Source: Paracoccaceae bacterium (GTDB taxonomy: Bacteria; Pseudomonadota; Alphaproteobacteria; Rhodobacterales; Rhodobacteraceae). Taken from it: a stretch of 9,410 nt of DNA. Below are positions 1-5,655 of this stretch, piece after piece (the stretch's first letter is position 1; every line of letters starts with the position of its first letter). The notes beneath the pieces were generated by a model, which searched no databases, was not told where the DNA came from, and worked only from the letters and a program-made list of their open reading frames with translations. Location: the NCBI GenBank assembly GCA_023260935.1, contig JALQTL010000007.1:1-9410 (forward strand), given 5' to 3'. The translations under genes were made by a program, and so were the position numbers.

Positions 1-1160
1 ACTGCCCAGCCGATATCATCGTGACAGCGGATATAGGTGGCATAGGTCGCATTGCGCAGCGTTTCGGGAAAGTGGGTGCGCAGCACTTCGGTCATCATCC
101 GGGTATCTCGGGTGGCCAGCGCCGACCAGAACTGCACCATAAGGCTGTTGTGATAGGCAAGGTTGCCTTCCTTGCCATCATGCTGGCCGCGGCCCAGATA
201 GGGCAGCATTTCCGAAGGCGCGACGATGGCTTCCTCCAGATGGATCAGCGCCGGTGCCGCGATGCGTGAACAGGCCCGCAGTGCCTGAAGCAGCATGTGA
301 ACCTCGGGCTCACTTTGGCAGCGGGTGCCCATCCGCTTCCACATGAAGGCCACCGCATCCAGCCGCAGCACATCGACGCCCCGGTTGGCCAGAAACAGCA
401 TCACCTCGACGATTTCCAGAAAGACCTGCGGATTGGCCCAGTTCAGATCCCACTGGTGTTCGTTAAAGGTGGTCCAGACCCATTTGCCGAAATCGGGGTA
501 ATGGGTGAAATTGCCCGGCGCGTTATCGGGAAAGACCTCGATCAGCGTTTCGGAATAGCGACGGGGCAGATCGGGGTCATCGAACATCAGGTAGTAATCC
601 TGATAGGTCTTGTTGCCCTTTGCCGCCTTGCGGGCCCAGGCGTGTTCCTTGGCCGTGTGGTTAAGAACCAGATCGATGCAGACTGAAATGCCCCGGTCGC
701 GCAGCGCGGTTGTTACCGCCTCGAAATCGGCCATCGTGCCATAGGCGGGGTTGATCTGACGGTAATCCATGACCGAATAGCCGCCATCGCTGTCCCCCGG
801 CCGCGGCTTCAGGCAGGGCATGAAATGCACATAGCTGATGCCAAGGTCTTGCAGATAATCCAGCTTTTCCAGAACCCCGCGCAGGGTGCCGGCAAAGCGG
901 TCGATATAGAACACATACCCGGCCATATCGGGACGCTGAAACCAGTCCGGTTCCAGATCGCGCTTCAGATCCAGCCGTTTCAGGGCGGCGGGACGGTCTT
1001 TCCAGCCCTTCTTCAGCACCTTCAGCAGCCGGGCCTGAAACACCGGGTAATCCGGCAGATGGCCGTAAAGCCCCTGAAGCATGGGCCAAAGATCGGGCGC
1101 CGAGCGTTCGAGCCGCAGCTCGAACAGATCATCCTCTGCCGATGGCAAGGCCTTGGCCAT
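1..1160 (-). CDS. Amylosucrase (GH13 subfamily 4), 3' end outside the window
   Basis: Amylosucrase (EC 2.4.1.4) uses sucrose as glucosyl donor to extend alpha-1,4-glucans, releasing fructose. The first 386 codons are present, from ATG at 1160; the frame is open to the left edge. The usual GH13 signatures can be read in order: DLVLNH (region I), GVDVLRLDAV with the probable nucleophile Asp268, LEEAIV with the probable acid/base Glu310, and RCHDDIGW with the transition-state Asp381. The 42-residue gap between nucleophile and acid/base equals that of Neisseria polysaccharea amylosucrase (D286/E328), and the HDDIGW block is typical of this subfamily. No signal peptide is seen, so the enzyme should be cytoplasmic. 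The missing part should hold the rest of the barrel and the C-terminal beta domain. It lies 86 bases after the L,D-transpeptidase gene on the same strand, but a LacI-type palindrome in that gap suggests its own sugar-controlled promoter. A sucrose hydrolase of the same subfamily is the main alternative. Confidence 0.93.
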   Translation of the reverse strand, partial: MAKALPSAEDDLFELRLERSAPDLWPMLQGLYGHLPDYPVFQARLLKVLKKGWKDRPAALKRLDLKRDLEPDWFQRPDMAGYVFYIDRFAGTLRGVLEKLDYLQDLGISYVHFMPCLKPRPGDSDGGYSVMDYRQINPAYGTMADFEAVTTALRDRGISVCIDLVLNHTAKEHAWARKAAKGNKTYQDYYLMFDDPDLPRRYSETLIEVFPDNAPGNFTHYPDFGKWVWTTFNEHQWDLNWANPQVFLEIVEVMLFLANRGVDVLRLDAVAFMWKRMGTRCQSEPEVHMLLQALRACSRIAAPALIHLEEAIVAPSEMLPYLGRGQHDGKEGNLAYHNSLMVQFWSALATRDTRMMTEVLRTHFPETLRNATYATYIRCHDDIGWA

Positions 1161-1166
1161 GATTAT

Positions 1167-1175
1167 CCCCCCCCC
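1167..1175 (-). promoter_or_regulatory. Nine-G ribosome-binding tract of the amylosucrase gene
   Basis: On the minus strand an uninterrupted run of nine G lies six bases before the amylosucrase ATG and is the only Shine-Dalgarno-like sequence there. A homopolymer of this length in a ribosome-binding site could change length by slippage and so alter initiation efficiency. That last point is inference from one sequence. Confidence 0.55.
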
Positions 1176-1215
1176 TTTGTGCCGCAACCGGGCGCGAGTG
1201 GAAAGGATAAGGCCC

Positions 1216-1229
1216 CCAAAGCGCTTTGG
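1216..1229. promoter_or_regulatory. LacI-family-like operator palindrome before the amylosucrase gene
   Basis: CCAAAGCGCTTTGG is a perfect 14-base palindrome centred on CG, the form typical of LacI/GalR-family operators (half-site AAAGC with a central CpG). It lies 56 bases upstream of the amylosucrase start and just beyond the stop codon of the preceding gene. This is a natural place for a sugar-responsive repressor to control amylosucrase apart from ribA. It has no T-run after it, so it is not a terminator. No LacI-family gene is visible in the window. Confidence 0.5.
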
Positions 1230-1246
1230 AAAGTATTTCGTTTCGC

Positions 1247-1750
1247 TTATCCGCGAACGATCAGGCGGGTCTGATGGCGGATACGGGGGGCGATCCACAA
1301 CAGGTCTTTCCGGGCAAAGGCCACGCAACCTGCGGTGGGAAAGCGCGGCCTGCGCCAGCTGTGGACAAAGATGGCAGATCCCCGGCCCGGCTCTGCCTCG
1401 GGCCAGTTCCAGTCGGTCAACAGGATCAGGTCATAAAGCGGATCGGCCCGCCACAGCCTTTCGTGGCCAAAGCGGTGGGGCAGGCGCACCATCAGGTTAT
1501 AGTCGGGGTCTCGCGGATCATCCGACCATCGGTCAGCATGGGAAACGGGCAGGGCCCAGTCAGCCGGGCGGGGCAGGCGGGCGGGGTTGTAAAGCATTCC
1601 AACCAGTCGATGTTCGCCCGCAGGGGTGGCGCCATCGCCTTCGCGCTTTTGCGCCGCCGGAACGATGCCGCCCCGGCCGATGGCGCAGGGAAATTGGCGG
1701 CCCATGAAGCGCGCGCCCTGCGCCGTCACGACAATATCGGCGGCCTTCAC
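1247..1750 (-). CDS. YkuD-type L,D-transpeptidase family protein
   Basis: A 167-residue protein consisting of little more than an L,D-transpeptidase catalytic domain (YkuD/ErfK type, COG3786-like). Such enzymes use a Cys nucleophile to form or exchange peptide cross-links at meso-diaminopimelate in peptidoglycan. The active-site block runs from FVHSWRRPRF to TAGCVAFARKDL, with His130 and Cys142 eleven residues apart; the usual S/T-H-G-C is TAGC here. An upstream GDGATPAGEHRL segment matches the family's conserved entry motif. No signal peptide or membrane segment is seen, which is unexpected for a periplasmic enzyme but is seen in some short members of this branch. The start is GTG at 1750; it shares GTGA with the ribA stop, so translation is probably coupled to ribA. 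The pairing with riboflavin synthesis looks like convenience rather than pathway. Cross-link type cannot be read from sequence. Confidence 0.82.
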   Translation of the reverse strand: MKAADIVVTAQGARFMGRQFPCAIGRGGIVPAAQKREGDGATPAGEHRLVGMLYNPARLPRPADWALPVSHADRWSDDPRDPDYNLMVRLPHRFGHERLWRADPLYDLILLTDWNWPEAEPGRGSAIFVHSWRRPRFPTAGCVAFARKDLLWIAPRIRHQTRLIVRG

Positions 1751-2835
1751 AACAGATGCCCCGACTTGGCGGCCTTGGTCGCCAGATAGCCCGCGTTTTC
1801 CTGCGTTTCGCCTACCTTCAGCGGCACCCGCTCCACCACCTTCAGCCCGCAGCTTTCCATCATCGCCATCTTCCGGGGGTTGTTGGTCAGCAGCCGCACG
1901 GAATGAAACCCCATTCGCCGCAGGATATCGGCACCGATGCGGAAATCGCGCTCATCATCCTCGAACCCCAGACGGTGATTGGCCTCGACCGTGTCAAATC
2001 CCTGATCCTGCAAGGAATAGGCGCGCATCTTGTTGGCCAGTCCAATCCCGCGCCCCTCCTGGTTCAGGTACAGCAGAACGCCGGCCCCCTCTGCCCCCAT
2101 CTGCGCCAGCGCAGCGCGAAGTTGTGGCCCGCAATCGCATTTCAGACTGCCCAGAACATCGCCGGTAAAACAGGCCGAATGAAGCCGGGCCAGCACCGGT
2201 TTTGCCCGATCCGGCTGGCCGATCTCGATCGCGTAATGGTCTTCGGTGCCCTGTTCGGGGCGGAAGATATGCACCCGGCCCGCCCGGCTGGCCGCCATCG
2301 GCAAGCGGGCGGAGGTGACCTCTCGCATCACTGAAAGTGCGGTGAGCGCCGGGGTTGCCTCGGGCAGGGGGATGTAGGTCAGTGACTGTTCCGCCGCCAG
2401 CGCCCGCCCGTCCGCCACCGGCAGCAGCAGCGCGGCTGGCAGAAGATGCGCCGATTTGATCAGTTGCAGCGCCGCGCGGTGCAGATCGGCAGGGCCATCG
2501 CGGAGGCTGGTGAAGGGGCCTTTCATCGGCACCCGCAGGTCATCCGCCGGATCGGCCATGGCGCGCAACCATTCCAGCCCCGCATCGGGCGGCACCACAA
2601 GGCGGGCCAGATCGCCATCATAGGCCCGCGCCTTCAGCGTTTCCGCCCGGCGCGCGGTCAGCGCCAGTTCCGGCGTGCCAAGGCTGCGCAATGTGGCCAG
2701 CCTGTCGCCATCAATCGCCTCGACAGCAACGACAAGCGCCGATTGCCCGGGTGATGCCAGAACCACCGGCACCCCCATGCGAAGGTCCGTTCTGGCGCGG
2801 TTCAGGCGTTCGGGTATGGTGGGGCCAAGCAACAT
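1747..2835 (-). CDS. ribA: GTP cyclohydrolase II with degenerate RibB-like N-terminal domain
   Basis: Catalyses the first committed step of riboflavin synthesis, opening GTP to 2,5-diamino-6-ribosylamino-4-pyrimidinone phosphate with loss of formate and pyrophosphate. The C-terminal half (from about residue 185 of 362) is a complete GTP cyclohydrolase II: zinc cysteines 222, 233 and 235 in CFTGDVLGSLKCDC, then NQEGRGIGL, the catalytic ADERDF-like block (Asp294, Arg296), TNNPRK, and a family-typical KAAKSGHLL end. The N-terminal ~180 residues align loosely with 3,4-dihydroxy-2-butanone-4-phosphate synthase (ERLNRARTDLRMGVPVVL at the front, AALQLIKSAHLLPAALLLPV near the end). They lack its acidic DREDEGD loop and the catalytic histidine block, so that activity is probably absent. 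I chose ATG 2835 because AGAAGG lies seven bases ahead of it; an in-frame GTG at 2853 would add six residues. The gene is divergent from the response regulator and leads into the L,D-transpeptidase gene. No FMN riboswitch was found in the 159-base leader. Confidence 0.93.
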   Translation of the reverse strand: MLLGPTIPERLNRARTDLRMGVPVVLASPGQSALVVAVEAIDGDRLATLRSLGTPELALTARRAETLKARAYDGDLARLVVPPDAGLEWLRAMADPADDLRVPMKGPFTSLRDGPADLHRAALQLIKSAHLLPAALLLPVADGRALAAEQSLTYIPLPEATPALTALSVMREVTSARLPMAASRAGRVHIFRPEQGTEDHYAIEIGQPDRAKPVLARLHSACFTGDVLGSLKCDCGPQLRAALAQMGAEGAGVLLYLNQEGRGIGLANKMRAYSLQDQGFDTVEANHRLGFEDDERDFRIGADILRRMGFHSVRLLTNNPRKMAMMESCGLKVVERVPLKVGETQENAGYLATKAAKSGHLL

Positions 2836-2842
2836 GAGCAAA

Positions 2843-2848
2843 CCTTCT
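2843..2848 (-). promoter_or_regulatory. ribA ribosome-binding site that decides the start
   Basis: AGAAGG on the minus strand ends seven bases before ATG 2835. The competing GTG at 2853 lies upstream of this element and has only A-rich sequence (AGAAGAAA) in front of it, so ATG 2835 is preferred. Confidence 0.6.
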
Positions 2849-2979
2849 GCCACTTTCTTCTAGCGGGCGGAACCGGGAATTGAAACATATCCCCGTCCCC
2901 CGACACGACCGCGTGAGCCAGCCGTCGCAATTCTTGCGGCAGCCCGGATCGGCGCGCATTTCTGATGCGAGACAAGAAC

Positions 2980-2984
2980 GGAGG
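2980..2984 (+). promoter_or_regulatory. Response regulator ribosome-binding site that decides the start
   Basis: GGAGG sits ten bases before ATG 2995. It lies inside any reading from the earlier in-frame ATG at 2965, and the response-regulator fold begins directly after 2995 (AQLRKILLVDDD), so the shorter protein is favoured. Confidence 0.7.
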
Positions 2985-2994
2985 CGCAACGGAC

Positions 2995-3681
2995 ATGGCC
3001 CAGCTTCGCAAGATCCTTCTGGTGGATGACGACGATGACCTGCGCGAGGCGTTGTCGGAACAACTGGTGATGACCGAGGATTTCGATGTGTTCGAAGCTG
3101 CTTCGGGCGCCGAGGGGATGGAAAAGGCCAAGGCTGCCATCTATGACCTTGTGATCCTTGATGTGGGCCTGCCAGATACCGATGGCCGTGAATTGTGTCG
3201 CCGGATGCGCAAGGTGGGCGTGAAATGCCCGATCCTGATGCTGACGGGCCATGACAGTGATGCCGATACCATTCTGGGCCTTGATGCGGGCGCGAATGAT
3301 TATGTGACCAAGCCCTTCAAGTTCCCGGTTCTTCTGGCCCGTATCCGGGCGCAACTGCGCCAGCACGAACAATCCGAAGACGCCATCTTTCAGTTGGGGC
3401 CCTATACTTTCAAACCGGCACAGAAATTGCTGCTGGATGAAAAGGAAAAGAAGATCCGCCTGACCGAAAAGGAAACGAATATCCTGAAGTTCCTTTACCG
3501 CGCGCAATCGGGCGTGGTTCCCCGCGATGTTCTTCTGCACGAGGTCTGGGGCTATAACGCCGGGGTAACGACCCATACGCTAGAAACCCATATCTATCGC
3601 CTTCGCCAGAAGATCGAACCTGATCCCGCAAATGCGCGGCTGCTGGTCACGGAAAGTGGTGGATACAGATTGGTCGCCTAA
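2995..3681 (+). CDS. cenR: OmpR-family response regulator, probably CenR
   Basis: A 228-residue two-component response regulator. The receiver domain spans about residues 5-118: acidic cluster at Asp11-Asp13, phosphoacceptor Asp56 in LVILDVGLPD, switch Thr84, and Lys106 in the VTKPF motif. An OmpR-type winged-helix DNA-binding domain follows from about residue 125; its recognition region reads THTLETHIYRLRQKIE and it ends in GGYRLVA. The linker LRQHEQSEDA followed by FQLGPYTFKP, and the LLHEVWGYNAGVTTHTLETH block, match what I remember of alphaproteobacterial CenR, an essential regulator of cell-envelope and division genes in Caulobacter and Rhodobacter sphaeroides; this identity is from memory, not from a search. 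No histidine kinase is adjacent, which fits CenR/CenK being encoded apart. An in-frame ATG at 2965 would add ten residues, but GGAGG before 2995 favours the shorter form. A strong hairpin with T7 ends about 138 bases after the stop and may serve as its terminator. Confidence 0.88.
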   Translation: MAQLRKILLVDDDDDLREALSEQLVMTEDFDVFEAASGAEGMEKAKAAIYDLVILDVGLPDTDGRELCRRMRKVGVKCPILMLTGHDSDADTILGLDAGANDYVTKPFKFPVLLARIRAQLRQHEQSEDAIFQLGPYTFKPAQKLLLDEKEKKIRLTEKETNILKFLYRAQSGVVPRDVLLHEVWGYNAGVTTHTLETHIYRLRQKIEPDPANARLLVTESGGYRLVA

Positions 3682-3749
3682 GGTCTTATTGATGCCCCAT
3701 TCACCATTTATATACCGTTCTTGGTAATACTGGTGACAGAAGTTCCCCT

Positions 3750-3775
3750 TGTCATGTCGGGGTTATGGCATGACA
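3750..3775. promoter_or_regulatory. Perfect 7-base dyad before the first small-RNA unit
   Basis: TGTCATG (3750-3756) and CATGACA (3769-3775) form a perfect inverted repeat with a 12-base spacer, ending exactly where the conserved 20-base block starts. If transcription starts near 3775, the dyad overlaps the -10 region and could be an operator. If transcription starts further upstream, it would be a 5' hairpin of the RNA. I could not find a convincing -35/-10 pair for this unit. Confidence 0.35.
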
Positions 3776-3819
3776 CCTCCCTGTTGGACCTGGCCGGGCG
3801 CAATGCCCGGCCTTTTTTT
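3775..3819 (+). ncRNA. Putative small RNA 1 (about 45 nt, anti-SD-like 5' end)
   Basis: The unit begins with ACCTCCCTGTTGGACCTGGC and runs straight into a perfect GC-rich hairpin with seven T. No open reading frame of note fits. The same 20 bases start a second terminator-ended unit 115 bases downstream. The leading CCUCCC is complementary to GGGAGG-type Shine-Dalgarno sequences, as in known anti-SD sRNAs such as the CCUCCUCCC-bearing RNAs of Rhodobacter. The unit lies between the response regulator gene and xthA. It may instead be simply the 3' end of the regulator mRNA, or an sRNA processed from it. The 5' end is inferred from the repeat boundary. Confidence 0.45.
3792..3819 (+). terminator. 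Rho-independent terminator (response regulator / small RNA 1)
   Basis: An eight-base perfect stem, GGCCGGGC pairing with GCCCGGCC, around a five-base GCAAT loop, is followed immediately by seven T. This is a textbook intrinsic terminator for plus-strand transcription. Confidence 0.92.
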
Positions 3820-3841
3820 CAAATTGCCGAGCCTGAGATAT

Positions 3842-3880
3842 TTGATTTGAGTCAAGGACGGGCCGGGGGTTCTGTAGGAT
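3842..3880 (+). promoter_or_regulatory. FNR-type box plus -10 element of small RNA 2
   Basis: TTGATTTGAGTCAA (3842-3855) matches the FNR/FnrL consensus TTGAT-N4-(A/G)TCAA with both half-sites intact. Its centre (3848.5) is 41.5 bases before A3890, the first base of the conserved repeat; this is the classical class II FNR-activator position. A -10-like TAGGAT occupies 3875-3880. Together they predict activation under low oxygen of a transcript starting near 3888-3890. Confidence 0.62.
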
Positions 3881-3889
3881 TTTGTTCGT

Positions 3890-3943
3890 ACCTCCCTGTT
3901 GGACCTGGCTCGGACTGCACACGCAGCCGGGCCTTTTTCTTTT
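3890..3943 (+). ncRNA. Putative FNR-controlled small RNA 2 (about 54 nt, anti-SD-like 5' end)
   Basis: This unit starts with the same 20 bases as the unit at 3775 and ends in its own bulged hairpin and T-rich tail. Unlike the first unit it has a recognisable promoter: an FNR-type box and a -10 element at the right distance. The unpaired 5' end (ACCUCCCUGUUGGACCU) is available for base pairing and carries CCUCCC, complementary to strong ribosome-binding sites. I infer a Hfq-type trans-acting RNA made at low oxygen. I do not recognise it as a named family, and its start and function are untested. Confidence 0.55.
3907..3943 (+). terminator. Rho-independent terminator of small RNA 2
   Basis: GGCTCGG (3907-3913) pairs with CCGGGCC (3927-3933) with one G-U pair. 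After a bulged A the stem continues as CTGC with GCAG around an ACAC loop. The tail is TTTTTCTTTT. The result is an 11-bp stem with a U-rich end. Confidence 0.87.
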
Positions 3944-4027
3944 GCCCGGGGTGGGCGGGGATTCGGGCCCGCATTGGGTGGCACTTTTCCCGGCCCCGGG
4001 ATAGGGTCACGCAAAGTCCCTTCAGCC

Positions 4028-4033
4028 GAAGAG
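4028..4033 (+). promoter_or_regulatory. xthA ribosome-binding site that decides the start
   Basis: GAAGAG ends seven bases before ATG 4041. The alternative GTG at 4035, two codons earlier, would sit only one base after this element, so ATG 4041 is preferred. Confidence 0.55.
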
Positions 4034-4040
4034 CGTGCCG

Positions 4041-4829
4041 ATGCCCTTTACCCTCGCCACCTGGAACATCAACTCTGTCCGCCTGCGCGAAGGTCTGGTG
4101 GCCCGCCTGATGGCGGAAGAGGCGCCCGATATCCTGTGCCTTCAGGAATGCAAAAGCCCGGTGGAAAAGATCCCGGTCGAACAGTTTCAGGCGCTTGGCT
4201 ACCGCTACATGGTCGCGCGGGGGCAAAAGGGCTACAACGGGGTAGCCATCCTTTCAAAGCTGCCGATCATGGATGCAGGTGACCGTGATTTCGCCCGCAT
4301 GGGCCATGCTCGGCATGTGGCGGCCCGGCTTGAAAACGGGGTCACGATCCACAACTGCTATGTTCCGGCGGGGGGCGATATTCCCGACCGTGAGCAGAAC
4401 GAGAAGTTCGGGCAGAAACTGGATTTCCTGACGGACATGCGCGAATGGTGCCGCTGGGAAAAACCGGACAGGTCGATCTTGGTGGGCGATCTGAACATCG
4501 CGCCCCGGGAAGACGATGTGTGGAACCACAAGGCGCTTTTGAAGATCGTCAGCCACACCCCGATCGAGGTGGAGCATCTGGAAGCCACGCGTGAGGCTGG
4601 CGGCTGGGTCGACGTGACGCGCAAGGATATTCCCGAAGGTCTGCTCTACAGCTGGTGGTCCTATCGCGCCGCCGATTGGGACGCGGCCGACAAGGGGCGC
4701 CGGCTGGATCACATCTGGGCCACGCCCGATATCGCGAATGCCGCCCATGGCAGCCGCATCCTGCGCAGCGCCCGGGGGTGGGCGCAGCCGTCAGACCATG
4801 TGCCGGTCTTTGCAACCTTCGATCTGTAA
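4041..4829 (+). CDS. xthA: Exodeoxyribonuclease III
   Basis: Exonuclease III of the EEP (endonuclease/exonuclease/phosphatase) family: the AP endonuclease and 3'-5' exonuclease of base-excision repair, cutting beside abasic sites in the cytoplasm. All metal and catalytic residues are visible in the 262-residue protein: Asn9 in TWNINSVR, Glu36 in LQECK, the VPAGGD loop near residue 110, Asp150 and Asn152 in VGDLNIAP, Asp223 in RRLDHIW, and the closing Asp252-His253 in SDHVPV. Length matches the family. ATG 4041 gives the usual MPFTLATWNINS opening. It follows the two small-RNA units, with 97 bases from the last terminator tail. It converges with the glycosyltransferase gene, only ten bases separating the stops, with no evident terminator between them, so the two transcripts may overlap. 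Confidence 0.96.
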   Translation: MPFTLATWNINSVRLREGLVARLMAEEAPDILCLQECKSPVEKIPVEQFQALGYRYMVARGQKGYNGVAILSKLPIMDAGDRDFARMGHARHVAARLENGVTIHNCYVPAGGDIPDREQNEKFGQKLDFLTDMREWCRWEKPDRSILVGDLNIAPREDDVWNHKALLKIVSHTPIEVEHLEATREAGGWVDVTRKDIPEGLLYSWWSYRAADWDAADKGRRLDHIWATPDIANAAHGSRILRSARGWAQPSDHVPVFATFDL

Positions 4830-4839
4830 CGCCGGCAGC

Positions 4840-5655
4840 CTAGCGCCCGCGGGTAAAGCCGCCGCCCCCGGGCCGCGCCCGCACGGCCAGTGAAACGGCC
4901 GCATAGGTGGCAAATCCCAAGGGATCGCGCAGTGCCATGCCGGCCAGCCGGGCCGCGCCAAGGCGCGGCTTCGCCTCGCGCGAAAGGATGCCGGGGTGCA
5001 GCGCCAGAAGTTCCCGCACCCCCGCGTCCTGCCGCCGGCGCACCCGCGTCAGCGCGGCAAAGCCTTCGATCATCGGCCATTCATATGTCTGGCCGACCTG
5101 CACCCGTTCTTCGGGCGTGAACTGAAGCCGCACGAAGGTATCATCCGAAATGATGGCCGGAAACGCGCCCCACCGGGCGCGGCCGGCGGCATTCACGGCA
5201 AAAAGACCATAGCCCGGCGCGGCCGTCTGGTTGAAGGGCAGCCCCTGCCAGAAACGGGCATAGGCCCGGGTAACCGCCGTTCTGGCCGGGGGGATCACCG
5301 GGGTGCCACTGGCGTAACGCGGGGCGGATGCGGCCAGCACATCGGCAAGCGCGGCCATCAGCCCGGGTGAAACGATCACATCTGCATCCAGATAGACCCG
5401 GGTTCCATGCTGCGCGGCGCTGTCCCCGGCATTCAGGGCCAGCGGTTTTGACCCGGCGGCAAGGTCGATGACTTGCCCCTGCCAGCCCGCCGGGGCTGCG
5501 GCCAAGGCGCGCCGGGCCACATCGGCCGTGCCATCGTGGCACCCGTTCGCCACCACGATCACTTCTGCCCCGGGGCAATCGCTGGCCAGAAGCGCGGCAA
5601 GGCAGGCACCCAGATAGGACTCTTCGTTCGAAGCGGGGATGATGACGCTCAGCAT
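4840..5655 (-). CDS. Family 2 glycosyltransferase
   Basis: A 271-residue GT-A fold glycosyltransferase that should transfer a sugar from a nucleotide-sugar donor. The N-terminus has the GT2 signature LSVIIPASNEESYLGACL, followed by VIVVANGCHDGTADVA. The DxD metal/nucleotide site is Asp90-Ala-Asp92 in VYLDADVIV. A later acidic pair Asp171-Asp172 in AIISDDTFVRL fits the ED-type catalytic base region. There is only a weak hydrophobic stretch near the C-terminus (about residues 247-262), so the protein is cytoplasmic or loosely membrane-associated. ATG 5655 starts inside the end of the upstream gene, in ATGCTGA, so the two overlap by seven bases and are probably translationally coupled. It is the last gene of a three-gene operon with two SGNH-domain genes. 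Donor and acceptor are unknown. Confidence 0.88.
   Translation of the reverse strand: MLSVIIPASNEESYLGACLAALLASDCPGAEVIVVANGCHDGTADVARRALAAAPAGWQGQVIDLAAGSKPLALNAGDSAAQHGTRVYLDADVIVSPGLMAALADVLAASAPRYASGTPVIPPARTAVTRAYARFWQGLPFNQTAAPGYGLFAVNAAGRARWGAFPAIISDDTFVRLQFTPEERVQVGQTYEWPMIEGFAALTRVRRRQDAGVRELLALHPGILSREAKPRLGAARLAGMALRDPLGFATYAAVSLAVRARPGGGGFTRGR

Larger units (their letters stand above)
3775..3909 (+). repeat. Pair of 20-base direct repeats (3775-3794 and 3890-3909)
   Basis: ACCTCCCTGTTGGACCTGGC occurs twice, without mismatch, 115 bases apart. Each copy is followed at once by a different GC-rich terminator hairpin. The sequences between the copies and inside the hairpin loops differ, so selection appears to hold the 20-base block rather than the whole unit. 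Confidence 0.9.

Noticed and set aside
661..1089. Open frame overlapping the amylosucrase gene on the same strand
   Set aside because: It is an out-of-frame shadow; the frame from 1160 encodes all GH13 motifs in the right order and spacing.
2965..2994. Longer start (ATG 2965) for the response regulator, adding ten residues
   Set aside because: The GGAGG ribosome-binding site lies inside this extension and directly serves ATG 2995; the added residues are not part of the receiver fold.
2836..2994. FMN riboswitch in the ribA leader
   Set aside because: Only 159 bases separate the divergent genes, and none of the conserved RFN-element blocks could be recognised on the minus strand.
3945..4000. 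CCCGGGG / CCCCGGG inverted repeat before xthA as an attenuator or structured leader
   Set aside because: Both arms are GC-only and nearly self-complementary, far apart, with no T-run; expected by chance in such GC-rich sequence.
3721..4110. A 129-codon open frame across the 3682-4040 gap
   Set aside because: It reads through two strong terminators and into xthA out of frame, has no ribosome-binding site, and contains no protein motif.
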